Origin: Hyphomicrobiales bacterium
GTDB lineage: Bacteria > Pseudomonadota > Alphaproteobacteria > Rhizobiales > Rhizobiaceae
NCBI GenBank assembly: GCA_900473915.1
Contig: UCNG01000003.1
Span: forward strand, 122,023 to 186,022
Length of the DNA: 64,000 nucleotides
Direction: 5' to 3'
Below the pieces are notes generated by a model, which was not told where the DNA came from, searched no databases, and worked only from the letters and a program-made list of their open reading frames with translations. Positions within the stretch are counted from its first letter, which is position 1. Each line of letters starts with the position of its first letter. The position numbers were made by a program, and so were the translations under genes. Positions 27,764 through 36,027 of this stretch are shown piece by piece.

Positions 27764-28774
27764 TCAGGCGTCGAACTGCTCTGTCGGGATGATGAGGGAA
27801 TAAATAGCGCCGGTTCCATCGATGCGATAATCGGCATGGCCGTTGACGGAGGCGGGAACGATGCGCTGCAGCACGGCGCTGCCAAAGCGCGGATCGTGCT
27901 CGAAAACCTCGGGCATTGCCGGATTGGTTTCTTCCCAGTGGAATTCCAGCCTGTCATCGCCGCTGGCCACATGCGTGACCCTGGCGGAAATCCTCACCCG
28001 GCCATAGGGTATGGACAGGCCGCCGAAGGAGGTGGCGTTCACTACCAGCTCGTGCAGCGCGAGGCCGACATGCAGCGCCGCGCCGGGGAAAAGATAGGGG
28101 TTGTCTCCCTCGATGCTCACGCGTTCGTCGGTAACGTCGATATATTTCTCGACCTGCGAATGCACGAGATCGCGAAACAACGCGCCGCGCCAGTTGGAAT
28201 CGGTCACCAGATCCTGCGAATAGGACAGCGACTGGATGCGTCCGCGAAATTTCAGCAGGAAATCATCGATGGAGTCGGTGAAGCGCGCGGTCTGGCTGGC
28301 GATGCTCTGCACGATGGCAAGCAGGTTCTTGGAGCGATGGCTCACTTCGCGCAAGAGCGTCTTCAGCACCTGTTCGCGCCGCTTCAACTCGCTGATTTCG
28401 ATGGCCGTGGTGACGAGGCCCAGAATATTGCCCTCGTCGTCGCGGTCGCAATCGACGTGAAATTCGATCCAGCGCAGCTTGTCGCCGTCATTGATGGCGA
28501 TTTCCACATTCTGCGCTTCGCCCGTGGCCAGCGCCGCTTGCTTGGCGCTGTCGAGCTTGTGCAGGGCGGCGGAAAAGATGAAATCGCAGTCGCTTCCGCC
28601 GACTTTCCACTTTTCCTGCCAGTAGAGCGGGATATTTTCCCCCCATGAATAGAGGAGATCGGGCCGCTGATAGAGAACGCAGACATTGCTGTTGCGCACG
28701 GCCCGCAACAGCGCCCGCAAACGGGCTGCGTCCGGTTCGGTTTCTTGCAGGTTGAATTTTGCGCCAGCCGCCAT
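27764..28774 (-). CDS. HWE-family sensor histidine kinase with PAS domain
   Basis: A soluble 336-residue kinase with no membrane segment. Residues 20-130 form a PAS-like sensor ending RDDEGNILGLVTTAIEISELK. The kinase core has the phospho-histidine in LREVSHRSKNLLAIVQSIAS, the N box LALHELVVNA, and the diagnostic HWE feature in EFHWEETNPAMPEV. HWE/HisKA_2 kinases commonly feed the PhyR general stress pathway, and phyR lies less than 2 kb away, so it is a good candidate activator. No transmitter-linked receiver is present. Confidence 0.88.
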   Translation of the reverse strand: MAAGAKFNLQETEPDAARLRALLRAVRNSNVCVLYQRPDLLYSWGENIPLYWQEKWKVGGSDCDFIFSAALHKLDSAKQAALATGEAQNVEIAINDGDKLRWIEFHVDCDRDDEGNILGLVTTAIEISELKRREQVLKTLLREVSHRSKNLLAIVQSIASQTARFTDSIDDFLLKFRGRIQSLSYSQDLVTDSNWRGALFRDLVHSQVEKYIDVTDERVSIEGDNPYLFPGAALHVGLALHELVVNATSFGGLSIPYGRVRISARVTHVASGDDRLEFHWEETNPAMPEVFEHDPRFGSAVLQRIVPASVNGHADYRIDGTGAIYSLIIPTEQFDA

Positions 28775-28967
28775 GTCTGCCTCGATTATCCCGCAACCGC
28801 ACTCGATCCGCCCATGGGCAACACCCCTAAAACCCCGGAAATGCTGATTGGAAGTTTACGTGCCATGGCGTCCATTTTCACTGACAGGCTGACGGATCTC
28901 GGTCGAGCAATCATCATTCGATCCCTGGACTTGCCTACTTTGGCTGGCCCGAATTCTGAAACCGGTA

Positions 28968-28994
28968 AACCGCCGCATGGCTCATGCGGCGGTT
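28968..28994. terminator. Hairpin after the DUF1328 gene
   Basis: A perfect 12-bp stem AACCGCCGCATG/CATGCGGCGGTT with a 3-base loop. It probably terminates the minus-strand DUF1328 gene. The gap 28775-29062 is otherwise empty. Confidence 0.7.
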
Positions 28995-29062
28995 ATTTCC
29001 ATTGAGACGTAATATAGGCTGGTGCTTCAGGAGGTCAAAAACTGCCTTTGATTTTGTGCCGG

Positions 29063-29227
29063 TTATGCCTTGCGGATCGCCGAGGCGATGAGCGAAATCA
29101 CCAGCAGGGCAAGGAACACGAAGAATAGAATCTGCGCTATGCCAGCCGACGCACCGGCGATGCCGCCGAACCCGAGCGCACCTGCCACAAGTGCTACCAC
29201 AAGAAATACGAGCGCATAATAAAGCAT
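29063..29227 (-). CDS. DUF1328 / UPF0391 small membrane protein
   Basis: A 54-residue hydrophobic protein with the family pattern [20 protein letters not shown] then [17 protein letters not shown] and two membrane helices, ending SAIRKA. Members are widespread small envelope proteins often induced by stress; their biochemical role is unknown. The ATG at 29227 is preceded by AGGAGA; the frame is open further upstream but the family start is clear. An exact EcfG-type promoter lies 32 bp upstream. Confidence 0.88.
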   Translation of the reverse strand: MLYYALVFLVVALVAGALGFGGIAGASAGIAQILFFVFLALLVISLIASAIRKA

Positions 29228-29258
29228 GTTCGGTCTCCTCTTTATTGTGTGCAAGAAT

Positions 29259-29284
29259 AACGGGATCAAGACCGTATTTGTTCC
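29259..29284 (-). promoter_or_regulatory. EcfG-type promoter upstream of the DUF1328 gene
   Basis: On the minus strand GGAAC (29284-29280), 17 bases, CGTT (29262-29259). It points to the DUF1328 start at 29227. Confidence 0.65.
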
Positions 29285-29418
29285 GTGCTTCCGGGAGAAT
29301 TAACGCGTTCACAACTCTAAATACTCATGACGTGCCGTAAGGCGGCGTGACCGGGCGAATAGATGGCGAAACCCGCAACCGAACTCCCGAAAGTTCTTTG
29401 CCTTTCGGGAGTGTTTGC

Positions 29419-29460
29419 GCACGCAAAACCGTTTCACAGTTTTGCTCGGAAATGCTCTAG
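29419..29460. repeat. RIME-like repeat end
   Basis: CGCACGCAAAACCGTTTCAC then AGTTTTGCTCGGAAATGCTCTAG. Its last bases form the phyR stop codon. Confidence 0.65.
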
Positions 29461-30251
29461 GCCGCGACCTGCGAGGCTTCCTCGAAAAAGAGCGCCTGGC
29501 TGATCAGGGCCTTCACCATGTCGGGATTGAACGGCTTGGTGACGAGGAAGGTCGGCTCGGGGCGCTCGCCCGTCAGCAGCCGTTCCGGGAAGGCGGTGAT
29601 GAAAATGACGGGTATGGTGTCATTTTGCAGGATTTCGTTCACCGCATCGATGCCCGAGCTTCCATCGGCAAGCTGGATATCAGCCAGCACCATGCGCGGC
29701 TTTTCCTGCTTGTAGAGTGCCAGCGCCTCGTCCCTGGTGCGCGCGATGCCCACCACTTCGTGGCCAAGGCTTTCCACCATCTGCTCGATATCCATCGCGA
29801 TCAGCGGCTCGTCCTCGATAATCATGATGCGCGTTGCCACCTGGCGCGAGATTTCGGCCGATGCGACCGAGAGAACGCGGCTCAGTTCAGCGTCGTCCAG
29901 TTCGAGAATTTCGGCGGCTTCCCGGTCGGAAAAGCCTTCCACCGCCACAAGCAGGAACGCTTGTCGCGGCAAGGGGGCGATATTGGAAAGGTTTCTTGCC
30001 GCACGCTGTTCCCATGCAAAATCCGATGCCGGTTCCGGCACGCGGACCGAGGCCGTCTTGTAGAGATCGCAGAAAAGGCGATAGAGCCCGATCCGGTCGG
30101 ATGAAGCGTCCGGAAATATGCTCACATCGGCAATCAGGGCTTCGAGGGCAGCCGCCACATAGGCGTCCCCGGACGATTGCGAGCCGGTAAGGGCGCGGGA
30201 AAAACGACGAAGATAGGGAAGATGCGGCGCGATACGCGTCGATAACGTCAT
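29457..30251 (-). CDS. phyR: PhyR, general stress response anti-anti-sigma response regulator
   Basis: The central switch of the alphaproteobacterial general stress response. The N-terminal sigma-like domain (about residues 1-125, with LYKTASVRVP and REAAEILELDDAELSRVLS) mimics EcfG. When the C-terminal receiver (about 135-264, phospho-acceptor Asp in VLADIQLADG) is phosphorylated, PhyR binds NepR and frees EcfG. The start at 30251 has GAGGAG upstream and gives 264 residues, the usual length; a longer frame to 30344 lacks support. It is divergent from nepR-ecfG with an EcfG promoter between them. Confidence 0.95.
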   Translation of the reverse strand: MTLSTRIAPHLPYLRRFSRALTGSQSSGDAYVAAALEALIADVSIFPDASSDRIGLYRLFCDLYKTASVRVPEPASDFAWEQRAARNLSNIAPLPRQAFLLVAVEGFSDREAAEILELDDAELSRVLSVASAEISRQVATRIMIIEDEPLIAMDIEQMVESLGHEVVGIARTRDEALALYKQEKPRMVLADIQLADGSSGIDAVNEILQNDTIPVIFITAFPERLLTGERPEPTFLVTKPFNPDMVKALISQALFFEEASQVAA

Positions 30252-30257
30252 GGTAAT

Positions 30258-30283
30258 GGAACTCCTCAACTGCCGCTTTCGTT
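30258..30283 (+). promoter_or_regulatory. Second EcfG-like promoter pointing toward nepR (tentative)
   Basis: GGAAC (30258-30262), 17 bases, CGTT (30280-30283) on the plus strand, 205 bp before nepR inside the phyR leader. It could be a distal nepR promoter or coincidence. Confidence 0.35.
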
Positions 30284-30356
30284 CATTTATGCATTTCGGG
30301 CGGACCGAAACCGGCCCTCTCCACCCATGCCTTGAGCGCAGCATTATGGTACTCTA

Positions 30357-30381
30357 AACGGGACGTTTGGAAAAAAGTTCC
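30357..30381 (-). promoter_or_regulatory. EcfG-type promoter of phyR
   Basis: On the minus strand GGAAC (30381-30377), 16 bases, CGTT (30360-30357). It lies about 105 bp upstream of the phyR start and implies positive feedback. Confidence 0.75.
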
Positions 30382-30401
30382 GTGACGGAGAAATATATTC
30401 G

Positions 30402-30426
30402 GGAACTTTTTGGAAACCTGCGCATT
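30402..30426 (+). promoter_or_regulatory. EcfG-like promoter of nepR-ecfG
   Basis: GGAAC (30402-30406), 16 bases, CATT (30423-30426), one mismatch to CGTT in the -10. It is 61 bp before nepR. Confidence 0.55.
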
Positions 30427-30487
30427 TCCCGCTGAAGCAGGGGCTTAGATTAATAGGGTAGGGCACTCAGCCCGGAACGATCAAGAT

Positions 30488-30715
30488 ATGGCAGAAAAAG
30501 AAAACCTTCACATGAACGGAGCCGGGGTCAGGTCACCCCGCCGCGTTCAGAAGGATGTATTGGGACCAAATTGTGAAGTCGGATTGAAACTGAAGGCACT
30601 GTACGCCTCGATACAGGACGAGACGATCCCGGATCGCTTCCTCGATCTTCTTGAAAAACTCGATCAGGCTGAACAGGAGAGTATGCGTGAACACAGCACC
30701 CGGTCCGTCGGTTGA
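30488..30715 (+). CDS. nepR: NepR anti-sigma factor
   Basis: Small anti-sigma factor that sequesters EcfG until phosphorylated PhyR captures it. The 75-residue product has a disordered start and the NepR core LKALYASIQDETIPDRFLDL followed by LLEKLDQ, which contacts EcfG and PhyR. It is divergent from phyR and overlaps ecfG by 29 bp, so the two are translationally coupled. Confidence 0.93.
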   Translation: MAEKENLHMNGAGVRSPRRVQKDVLGPNCEVGLKLKALYASIQDETIPDRFLDLLEKLDQAEQESMREHSTRSVG

Positions 30716-31259
30716 AAGCAACGCGCAGTTCAAGCGGGAACTTCTGTCCTCGCTGCCGAGCTTGCGCGCCTTTGCGGTGTCGCTGATCGGCCAGCATGAC
30801 AAGGCGGACGATCTCGTCCAGGATACGATCATGAAAGCGTGGGCCAAGCAGGAGTCCTTCGAGATGGGGACCAATATGAAAGCATGGCTCTTCACCATCC
30901 TGCGCAATGAATTCTACACGCAGATGCGCAAGCGCGGCCGCGAGGTGCAGGACACCGACGGCGTGTTCAGCGAACAGCTCGCCGTGCATCCCTCGCAATA
31001 TGGCACGCTCGACTTGCAGGATTTCCGTGCCGCGCTGGAGCAGTTGCCTGACGATCAGCGCGAGGCGATCATTCTGATCGGCGCATCGGGCTTTGCCTAT
31101 GAGGAAGCTGCGGAAATCTGCGGCTGTGCGGTCGGCACAATCAAGAGCCGTGTCAGCCGCGCCCGCACGCGCTTGCAGGAAATTCTCAAGATCGAGGGCG
31201 AAAGCGATTACGGTCCCGATGCCGATTCATCGCGTGCGACCTTGCGAAGTTTTGCGTAA
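30687..31259 (+). CDS. ecfG: EcfG general stress sigma factor
   Basis: ECF sigma factor that transcribes the general stress regulon from GGAAC-N16/17-CGTT promoters. The 190-residue product has region 2 (HDKADDLVQDTIMKAW, with MKAWLFTILRNEF) and region 4 (LPDDQREAIILIGASGFAYE with IKSRVSRAR). I prefer the GTG at 30687, which has AGGAGA upstream and lies within the end of nepR; an ATG at 30651 overlaps nepR further and lacks a ribosome site. It is sometimes annotated rpoE1. Confidence 0.93.
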   Translation: MNTAPGPSVESNAQFKRELLSSLPSLRAFAVSLIGQHDKADDLVQDTIMKAWAKQESFEMGTNMKAWLFTILRNEFYTQMRKRGREVQDTDGVFSEQLAVHPSQYGTLDLQDFRAALEQLPDDQREAIILIGASGFAYEEAAEICGCAVGTIKSRVSRARTRLQEILKIEGESDYGPDADSSRATLRSFA

Positions 31260-31375
31260 TCCCCGATAATTTCGCCCTCTTTCCCACCGGAAAGGGGGCT
31301 TGAAGTGCGGCGGGCCGAGCCTGCTGTTTTTGCCTGCGGCGATTGCTTTTTGTTCAGTCAACTGTAGGTTAGTAT

Positions 31376-32833
31376 TTGCTGATATTTCTTGTCGGCAAAG
31401 TGATTGTCTGTTTGTGGGTTGCGTCCTTGCCATCGGCCTTGTTGCAAAAACTGCTCCGATCGTCATCGAAGCCGGTTGCGGTTATCGTGTCGCTTGGCCT
31501 TGTGCTGCTGTCGGCGATCATGACGCTGTTTCTGTCGTCCGGCGTCAACCATCAGGTCGTCGATATTTCCCGCAACTACGCCCTGCGCCAGCAGGTCGAC
31601 AAGGTTGCGCGCCTTGCCAGCAATATGGAGATGAGCCGGCGCGGCTATCTTCTCACGCTCGATGAGAGCTATCTCGATCTCTATCGCAACACGATCCTGA
31701 GCGTCGACAACACGCTGGAAGCGCTGGAAGCCCTGACCGGCCAGAACCCGGTGCAGGATGCGCGGGTGAAGCAGATCCGGGCGCTGGTCGAGCGCGGACA
31801 GGAAGATGTGCGCGAGACGGTCGACCTTGCCCGGTCGGGCAATGTGGCGGCGGCGGTTGAAAAAGTACGCGGCGACGAGGGCAAGGTGCTGATGGACCAG
31901 CTTGCCAGCACGGTGACGCAATTCATCGACGCGGAGGAACAGCAGCTTCTGGAACGCAACGAGCGCATCAACCGCATGCGCTACTGGATGACGGCGACCT
32001 CCATCGTGGCGCTGGCATCGGCTGCCATGCTGGCGCTTTTGCTGTTCAGCCGCGTGCAGCGCTATGCGCGATCCATGTTCGAGGGGCAGACGGCGCTTCT
32101 GTCGGAAAAGCAATTGCTGGAACAGCGCGTGAAGGAACGCACCGCCGAGCTTGAAGAAGAGCGCCGCATCGCCGAGCGCGAGCGCCAGCGGGTCGAGCTG
32201 CTGTTGCAGGACACCAATCATCGCATCGGCAATTCGCTGGCAACGGTTTCCTCCCTGCTTGGCCTCCAGATGCGGCAGACGCGCAGCGAGGATGCCCGTG
32301 CCGCCCTTGCCGCCGCCCGCGACCGTGTCCAGACCGTATCGACGGCGCATCGGCGCCTGCGTCTGGGCGAGGATATGGAAACAGCCCGCCTCGACGAGTT
32401 TCTGGAAACCGTCATCGATGACATCCGAAATGCTGTCGGTCAGGACCGCAGGATCGAATTTTCCACCGATTTCGCGCCGCTCGATCTGAAGGCGCGCGAC
32501 GTGACGACCATCGGCATCATTCTGGGCGAGCTTGTCACCAATGCGATCAAGCACGCTTTCAAGGGCCGTCCGGAAGGGCATATCCGCATCAGCCTGAAGC
32601 CGGGTGAAGAGACTGTCCCGGTGCTGATTGTGGAAGATGACGGCGTGGGCCTGGACGCGGATCAGCAAAAGTCGGGCGAAAAGAACGGTCTGGGGACGCT
32701 GGTCATCGAGCAGCTTTGCATGCAGTTCGGCGAAAAGCCGGTTTACTGCAAGACGGATGATGGGGTGGGAACCAGAGTGATCGTCCGCCTGTCTTCGCTC
32801 CTTGGAGAAAGCGAAAGGTCGGTCGGCACATAG
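31376..32833 (+). CDS. Membrane sensor histidine kinase (CHASE3, HisKA_2)
   Basis: A candidate PhyR kinase next to ecfG. The 485-residue protein has a first membrane helix (about residues 32-53), a helical periplasmic CHASE3-like sensor (about 55-200; SRRGYLLTLDESYLDLYRNT), a second helix (about 205-226), a coiled coil, and a HisKA_2 core. The phospho-histidine lies in DTNHRIGNSLATVSSLL, with N box LGELVTNAIKHAF and G box NGLGTLVIEQL. The start is uncertain: the frame opens with TTG at 31376, and a GTG at 31400 is an alternative. Kinases adjacent to phyR-ecfG in relatives act on PhyR. Confidence 0.85.
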   Translation: MLIFLVGKVIVCLWVASLPSALLQKLLRSSSKPVAVIVSLGLVLLSAIMTLFLSSGVNHQVVDISRNYALRQQVDKVARLASNMEMSRRGYLLTLDESYLDLYRNTILSVDNTLEALEALTGQNPVQDARVKQIRALVERGQEDVRETVDLARSGNVAAAVEKVRGDEGKVLMDQLASTVTQFIDAEEQQLLERNERINRMRYWMTATSIVALASAAMLALLLFSRVQRYARSMFEGQTALLSEKQLLEQRVKERTAELEEERRIAERERQRVELLLQDTNHRIGNSLATVSSLLGLQMRQTRSEDARAALAAARDRVQTVSTAHRRLRLGEDMETARLDEFLETVIDDIRNAVGQDRRIEFSTDFAPLDLKARDVTTIGIILGELVTNAIKHAFKGRPEGHIRISLKPGEETVPVLIVEDDGVGLDADQQKSGEKNGLGTLVIEQLCMQFGEKPVYCKTDDGVGTRVIVRLSSLLGESERSVGT

Positions 32834-32899
32834 GCGCTTCGCCCGATGCGGAGCCTCAACAGGTAGTCTCGGTAGAGAGCGAGGCGACGGATTGGAGTT

Positions 32900-33820
32900 T
32901 CACTCTGCTTTCTCGCTCGCAAGCCCGGCCCGCTCCATCGTGAACAAATTATCAGCCATGAAGTCCACGAAGACGCGAATCTTCGGTGACAGATAACGGC
33001 TCGTCGGCCAAAGAATACGGAAGATACCCGCTTCTGCCGTGAATCCGTCGAGGATCGATACCAGCTTCCCCTCTTTTATCTGTTGGGCCACTGCGAAATG
33101 GGGCAAGCAGGTTATGCCAAAACCGTTCTCGGCAAGGTGGATCAGCGGCTCAAGCGTGCTGGCCACCGTCGTTGTCGGCAGCGTGACACGCAGGTCTTTG
33201 CCGTCCCTGGCCAGCGGCCATGGCTCCAGCTTGCCCGAATTGGCATATCGGTGGTGCATGCAGCAATGACGTCGCAGGTCTTCAGGCGCCAGCGGCACGC
33301 CTTCTCTTTGCAAATATTCAGGCGAGGCCACTATCCGGTGCCGGAAGGAGCCAAGTTTGCGGCTCATCAATCGCGTGTCACGCATTTCACCGGTGCGGAC
33401 AACGGCATCGAAACCTTCTTCGATCACATCGACCAGCCGGTCGGTGAAATCGAGGTCGAGGGTGATTTCGGGGTAGGCTTTCATGAATGCCGATATCGCC
33501 GGCATCAGCAGCACGCCCGTCAGCGGAAAACTCACGCGCAACAGGCCATGAGGCTTGCTGCGGGACCGTGAAAGCTGCGCCTGCGCCACATCCAGTTCAG
33601 ACAGAATACGCCGGCAGGTATCAAGAAAAAAGCTGCCTTCCTCCGTCAGCGTCATGCTGCGCGTCGAGCGATGGAAGAGGCGCACCCCCATCTCCTGTTC
33701 AAGACGCGCGATTGCCTTGCCAACCGCCGAGCTGGAGAGACCCAGCCGCTGAGAGGCCGCGACAAAGCTGCCGCCTTCCGCCGCCTGAACGAAAATGCCC
33801 AACGCACCAAGCTTGTCCAT
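32900..33820 (-). CDS. LysR-family transcriptional regulator
   Basis: A 306-residue regulator. The N-terminal winged helix (MDKLGALGIFVQAAEGGSFV, then SQRLGLSSSAVGKAIARLE) and a C-terminal effector domain place it with the CrgA/DmlR-like branch that often controls a divergent efflux or oxidoreductase operon. The start at 33820 is the family start; the frame is open to 33871. It is divergent from the ABM-domain/MFS pair, which it probably controls. Confidence 0.92.
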   Translation of the reverse strand: MDKLGALGIFVQAAEGGSFVAASQRLGLSSSAVGKAIARLEQEMGVRLFHRSTRSMTLTEEGSFFLDTCRRILSELDVAQAQLSRSRSKPHGLLRVSFPLTGVLLMPAISAFMKAYPEITLDLDFTDRLVDVIEEGFDAVVRTGEMRDTRLMSRKLGSFRHRIVASPEYLQREGVPLAPEDLRRHCCMHHRYANSGKLEPWPLARDGKDLRVTLPTTTVASTLEPLIHLAENGFGITCLPHFAVAQQIKEGKLVSILDGFTAEAGIFRILWPTSRYLSPKIRVFVDFMADNLFTMERAGLASEKAE

Positions 33821-33858
33821 GTCTATCCTATTAAGGAATAATTTTCCGCTCTTACTGG

Positions 33859-33883
33859 AATACCAGACCATTTATCCGGTATT
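33859..33883. promoter_or_regulatory. LysR-type operator candidate
   Basis: Inverted repeat AATACC, 13 bases, GGTATT midway between the LysR start and the divergent operon, where LysR regulators normally bind. Confidence 0.5.
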
Positions 33884-33942
33884 GCACAGTCCATATCAAG
33901 CCTCTCACGGCAGCCAATGCCGGTTTCATCAGAGGAAGACAC

Positions 33943-34299
33943 ATGGATATGAAGTTCGCCGCCGGATTTTGCGCCTCTCCCGAACCAACCACTTTTATCG
34001 TCAACGTCATTCATGCCCATCCGGGCAAGCAGGATGAAGCGTTTCAAATCATTCAGGACGTGGTCCACTACGTGGCGGAGAGAAAGTCGGGGTTTCTCTG
34101 GAGCAATCTTGCCAAGAGCACCGACGGGCTGACCGTGGTCAACATTGAAGCAATTCAGGGTGCAGGCAATGTAGACGAGTTCTTTTCCGATCCGGTTTTC
34201 GTTGAAAAATTCCGTAAGCTGGATGCCGTCTCAACCAGCGAATTTCATACCTATAGCGTCGGCGATCTGGTTCTGCCCAAACGCGGACAGAAGGGTTGA
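33943..34299 (+). CDS. Antibiotic-biosynthesis-monooxygenase-like (ABM) domain protein
   Basis: A 118-residue protein with the dimeric alpha/beta ferredoxin-like pattern of ABM proteins: FIVNVIHAHPGKQDEAFQII, then a helix and GFLWSNLAKSTDGLTVVNIE. Members are cofactor-free monooxygenases or small-molecule binding proteins; no catalytic residue can be assigned here. The gene lies in an operon with the MFS exporter (start 5 bp after this stop), so it may modify or bind a compound that the exporter removes. Confidence 0.75.
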   Translation: MDMKFAAGFCASPEPTTFIVNVIHAHPGKQDEAFQIIQDVVHYVAERKSGFLWSNLAKSTDGLTVVNIEAIQGAGNVDEFFSDPVFVEKFRKLDAVSTSEFHTYSVGDLVLPKRGQKG

Positions 34300-34304
34300 A
34301 CACC

Positions 34305-35516
34305 ATGACCCATTCGACTTTGTACCACCGCACGGTGGGCGAAAGGGCGGACGATGCTCGCTTTCCGATGTCAGCCCTTCTTGCCCTTGCCATGGCTGGT
34401 TTCATCACCATCCTGACAGAGGCCCTGCCAGCGGGGCTTCTTCCGCAAATGAGCGCGGAGCTAGGCGTCACCCCCTCCGTTGCCGGCCAACTCATTACGG
34501 TATACGCCATCGGCTCGCTGGTGGCGGCCATGCCGCTAACCGCGGCCACCCAGCATTTCCCGCGCAAGCCGCTTCTCCTTTGCGCCATTGCGGGCTTCGC
34601 GGTGGTCAACACGATAACGGCGATCACCGGGAGCTTCGCTATCATGCTCCTGGCACGTTTCTTTGCAGGCGTTTGCGCCGGGCTGTTGTGGGCGATGATC
34701 GCCGGATATGCGGCGCGCATGGTTTCAGACCAGCAAAAAGGGCGCGCCATCGCAGTTGCGATGGTGGGTACGCCACTGGCCTTGTCTTTGGGAATTCCGG
34801 CAGGAACCCTGATGGGCTCCGTCATCGGGTGGCGCAGTACATTTTTGCTGATGACCGCGCTCACCGCGATTCTGATAGGGTGGGTCCAGGCAAAGGTGCC
34901 GGGTTATCCGGGCACGGCGATCAATGACCGGTCTTCCATCAGGGGCACTTTGGCAATCGGTGGAATCAAGTCGGTGCTGATGGTTACCCTGCTGTTCGTC
35001 CTGGCCCACAACATCCTTTATACCTATATCGCTCCGCTCGTGGTTCCTGCCGGGCTGGAGCGGAAACTCGACGTCGTTCTGCTGATGTTTGGTCTGGCGG
35101 CAATCGCAGGGATCGTTATTGTCGGTTATCTGGTCGGCCGATGGCTGCGGGCGCTGGTGCTTGCCAGCATTATGCTGTTCGCCGCCGCTGCATTCATATT
35201 TGGCATCGGGGGTGAGGTGCCCGCACTGTTCTGGCTGGCGGCGGGCGTGTGGGGATTGGCGTTCGGAGGCGCCGCCACCCTGTTTCAGACGGCAGCCGCC
35301 AATACTTCGGGGCGGGCTTCTGATGTAGCGCAGTCGATGATCGTCACAGTCTGGAATCTGGCGATTGCGGGTGGAGGCATCGTCGGCGGCCTGTTGCTTG
35401 AGCACGCCGATATCGGTTGGCTCCCCTGGTCGGTTTTGGCATTGTTGCTACCCGCCTGTTGGATCGCTTTCGCGGCAAAAGACACGGCCTTCCCGCCGGG
35501 CAACCGAGCCTTGTAA
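34305..35516 (+). CDS. MFS efflux transporter (DHA1/AraJ-like)
   Basis: A 403-residue, 12-helix drug/metabolite exporter. MFS marks include LLARFFAGVCAGLLWAMIAG (motif C-like) and RMVSDQQKGRAIAVAM in the first half. The ATG at 34305 with AGAAGG upstream is better than the TTG at 34296, which overlaps the previous stop. It is co-transcribed with the ABM-domain gene and divergent from a LysR regulator, a common arrangement for inducible efflux. The substrate is unknown. Confidence 0.88.
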   Translation: MTHSTLYHRTVGERADDARFPMSALLALAMAGFITILTEALPAGLLPQMSAELGVTPSVAGQLITVYAIGSLVAAMPLTAATQHFPRKPLLLCAIAGFAVVNTITAITGSFAIMLLARFFAGVCAGLLWAMIAGYAARMVSDQQKGRAIAVAMVGTPLALSLGIPAGTLMGSVIGWRSTFLLMTALTAILIGWVQAKVPGYPGTAINDRSSIRGTLAIGGIKSVLMVTLLFVLAHNILYTYIAPLVVPAGLERKLDVVLLMFGLAAIAGIVIVGYLVGRWLRALVLASIMLFAAAAFIFGIGGEVPALFWLAAGVWGLAFGGAATLFQTAAANTSGRASDVAQSMIVTVWNLAIAGGGIVGGLLLEHADIGWLPWSVLALLLPACWIAFAAKDTAFPPGNRAL

Positions 35517-35525
35517 TGCGCCGAG

Positions 35526-35587
35526 GGCGTTTCCAAGCCAAAAGTGTGGAACGCCCACGCGGGGAAATCAGTCCACCGGACTGATTT
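35526..35587. repeat. Repeat with two palindromes between convergent genes
   Basis: First hairpin GGGCGTTTCCA/TGGAACGCCC (35525-35556), which may also terminate the MFS gene; second palindrome AAATCAGTCC-ACC-GGACTGATTT (35565-35587), the same element as at 3022 and 7194 with a changed centre. Confidence 0.7.
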
Positions 35588-36019
35588 CTAATCCCGCTTC
35601 TTCTTGTCCGACAGCAGCGAGACCAGAGCGATGCCCGCAAGCGGCAAGGCGGCGGCCAGTATGGGCCGCTTGAGGATGGCGGGTACGGTTGCGATTGCCG
35701 CCGCCGCCATCATGGCCGACTTGTCCGCTTCCATTTTCTGCTTGCGCTTTTTCGCCTCGGCAGCCGCCTGAATTTTCAGCACCGCGAGAATGAGCAGCGC
35801 CACGATCAGCGACAGGCCAGCGAGAATGAGCGCGGCCAGTGGTCCGCCATAGCTTTGCGCAAGCGCCAGAAAAGCGGCAACACAGAAAAAGGTGATTGCG
35901 ATGATCGCGAAGATCGCGATGGCTGCGCCGAAAATCGCCGCGCGTTTCGTTTGACCCGCGACGAATTTCAGTTCTTCGCCTGCCATGGCAGACAACAGGG
36001 GCATCAGGGCTTTCAGCAT
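35588..36019 (-). CDS. Phage-holin-family-like inner-membrane protein
   Basis: A 143-residue protein with a short amphipathic start, two adjacent membrane helices (about residues 28-52 and 57-80), a charged cytoplasmic Lys-rich segment (AEAKKRKQKMEADK) and a third hydrophobic stretch near the end. It resembles the putative holin-superfamily (DUF1469-like) proteins encoded beside DUF883 proteins in many Proteobacteria; these are chromosomal envelope proteins, not phage lysis proteins. The next gene upstream ends 8 bp away, so the two form an operon. Confidence 0.72.
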   Translation of the reverse strand: MLKALMPLLSAMAGEELKFVAGQTKRAAIFGAAIAIFAIIAITFFCVAAFLALAQSYGGPLAALILAGLSLIVALLILAVLKIQAAAEAKKRKQKMEADKSAMMAAAAIATVPAILKRPILAAALPLAGIALVSLLSDKKKRD

Positions 36020-36027
36020 GGCGCGCC

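Noticed and set aside
30251-30344. Longer N terminus for PhyR
   Set aside because: The extension has no ribosome site and would cover the second promoter region; PhyR proteins begin near residue 1 of the 264-residue form.
35588-36019. Holin-like protein as a sign of prophage
   Set aside because: No endolysin, tail or integrase genes are near; it is paired with a DUF883-like gene as in many chromosomes.
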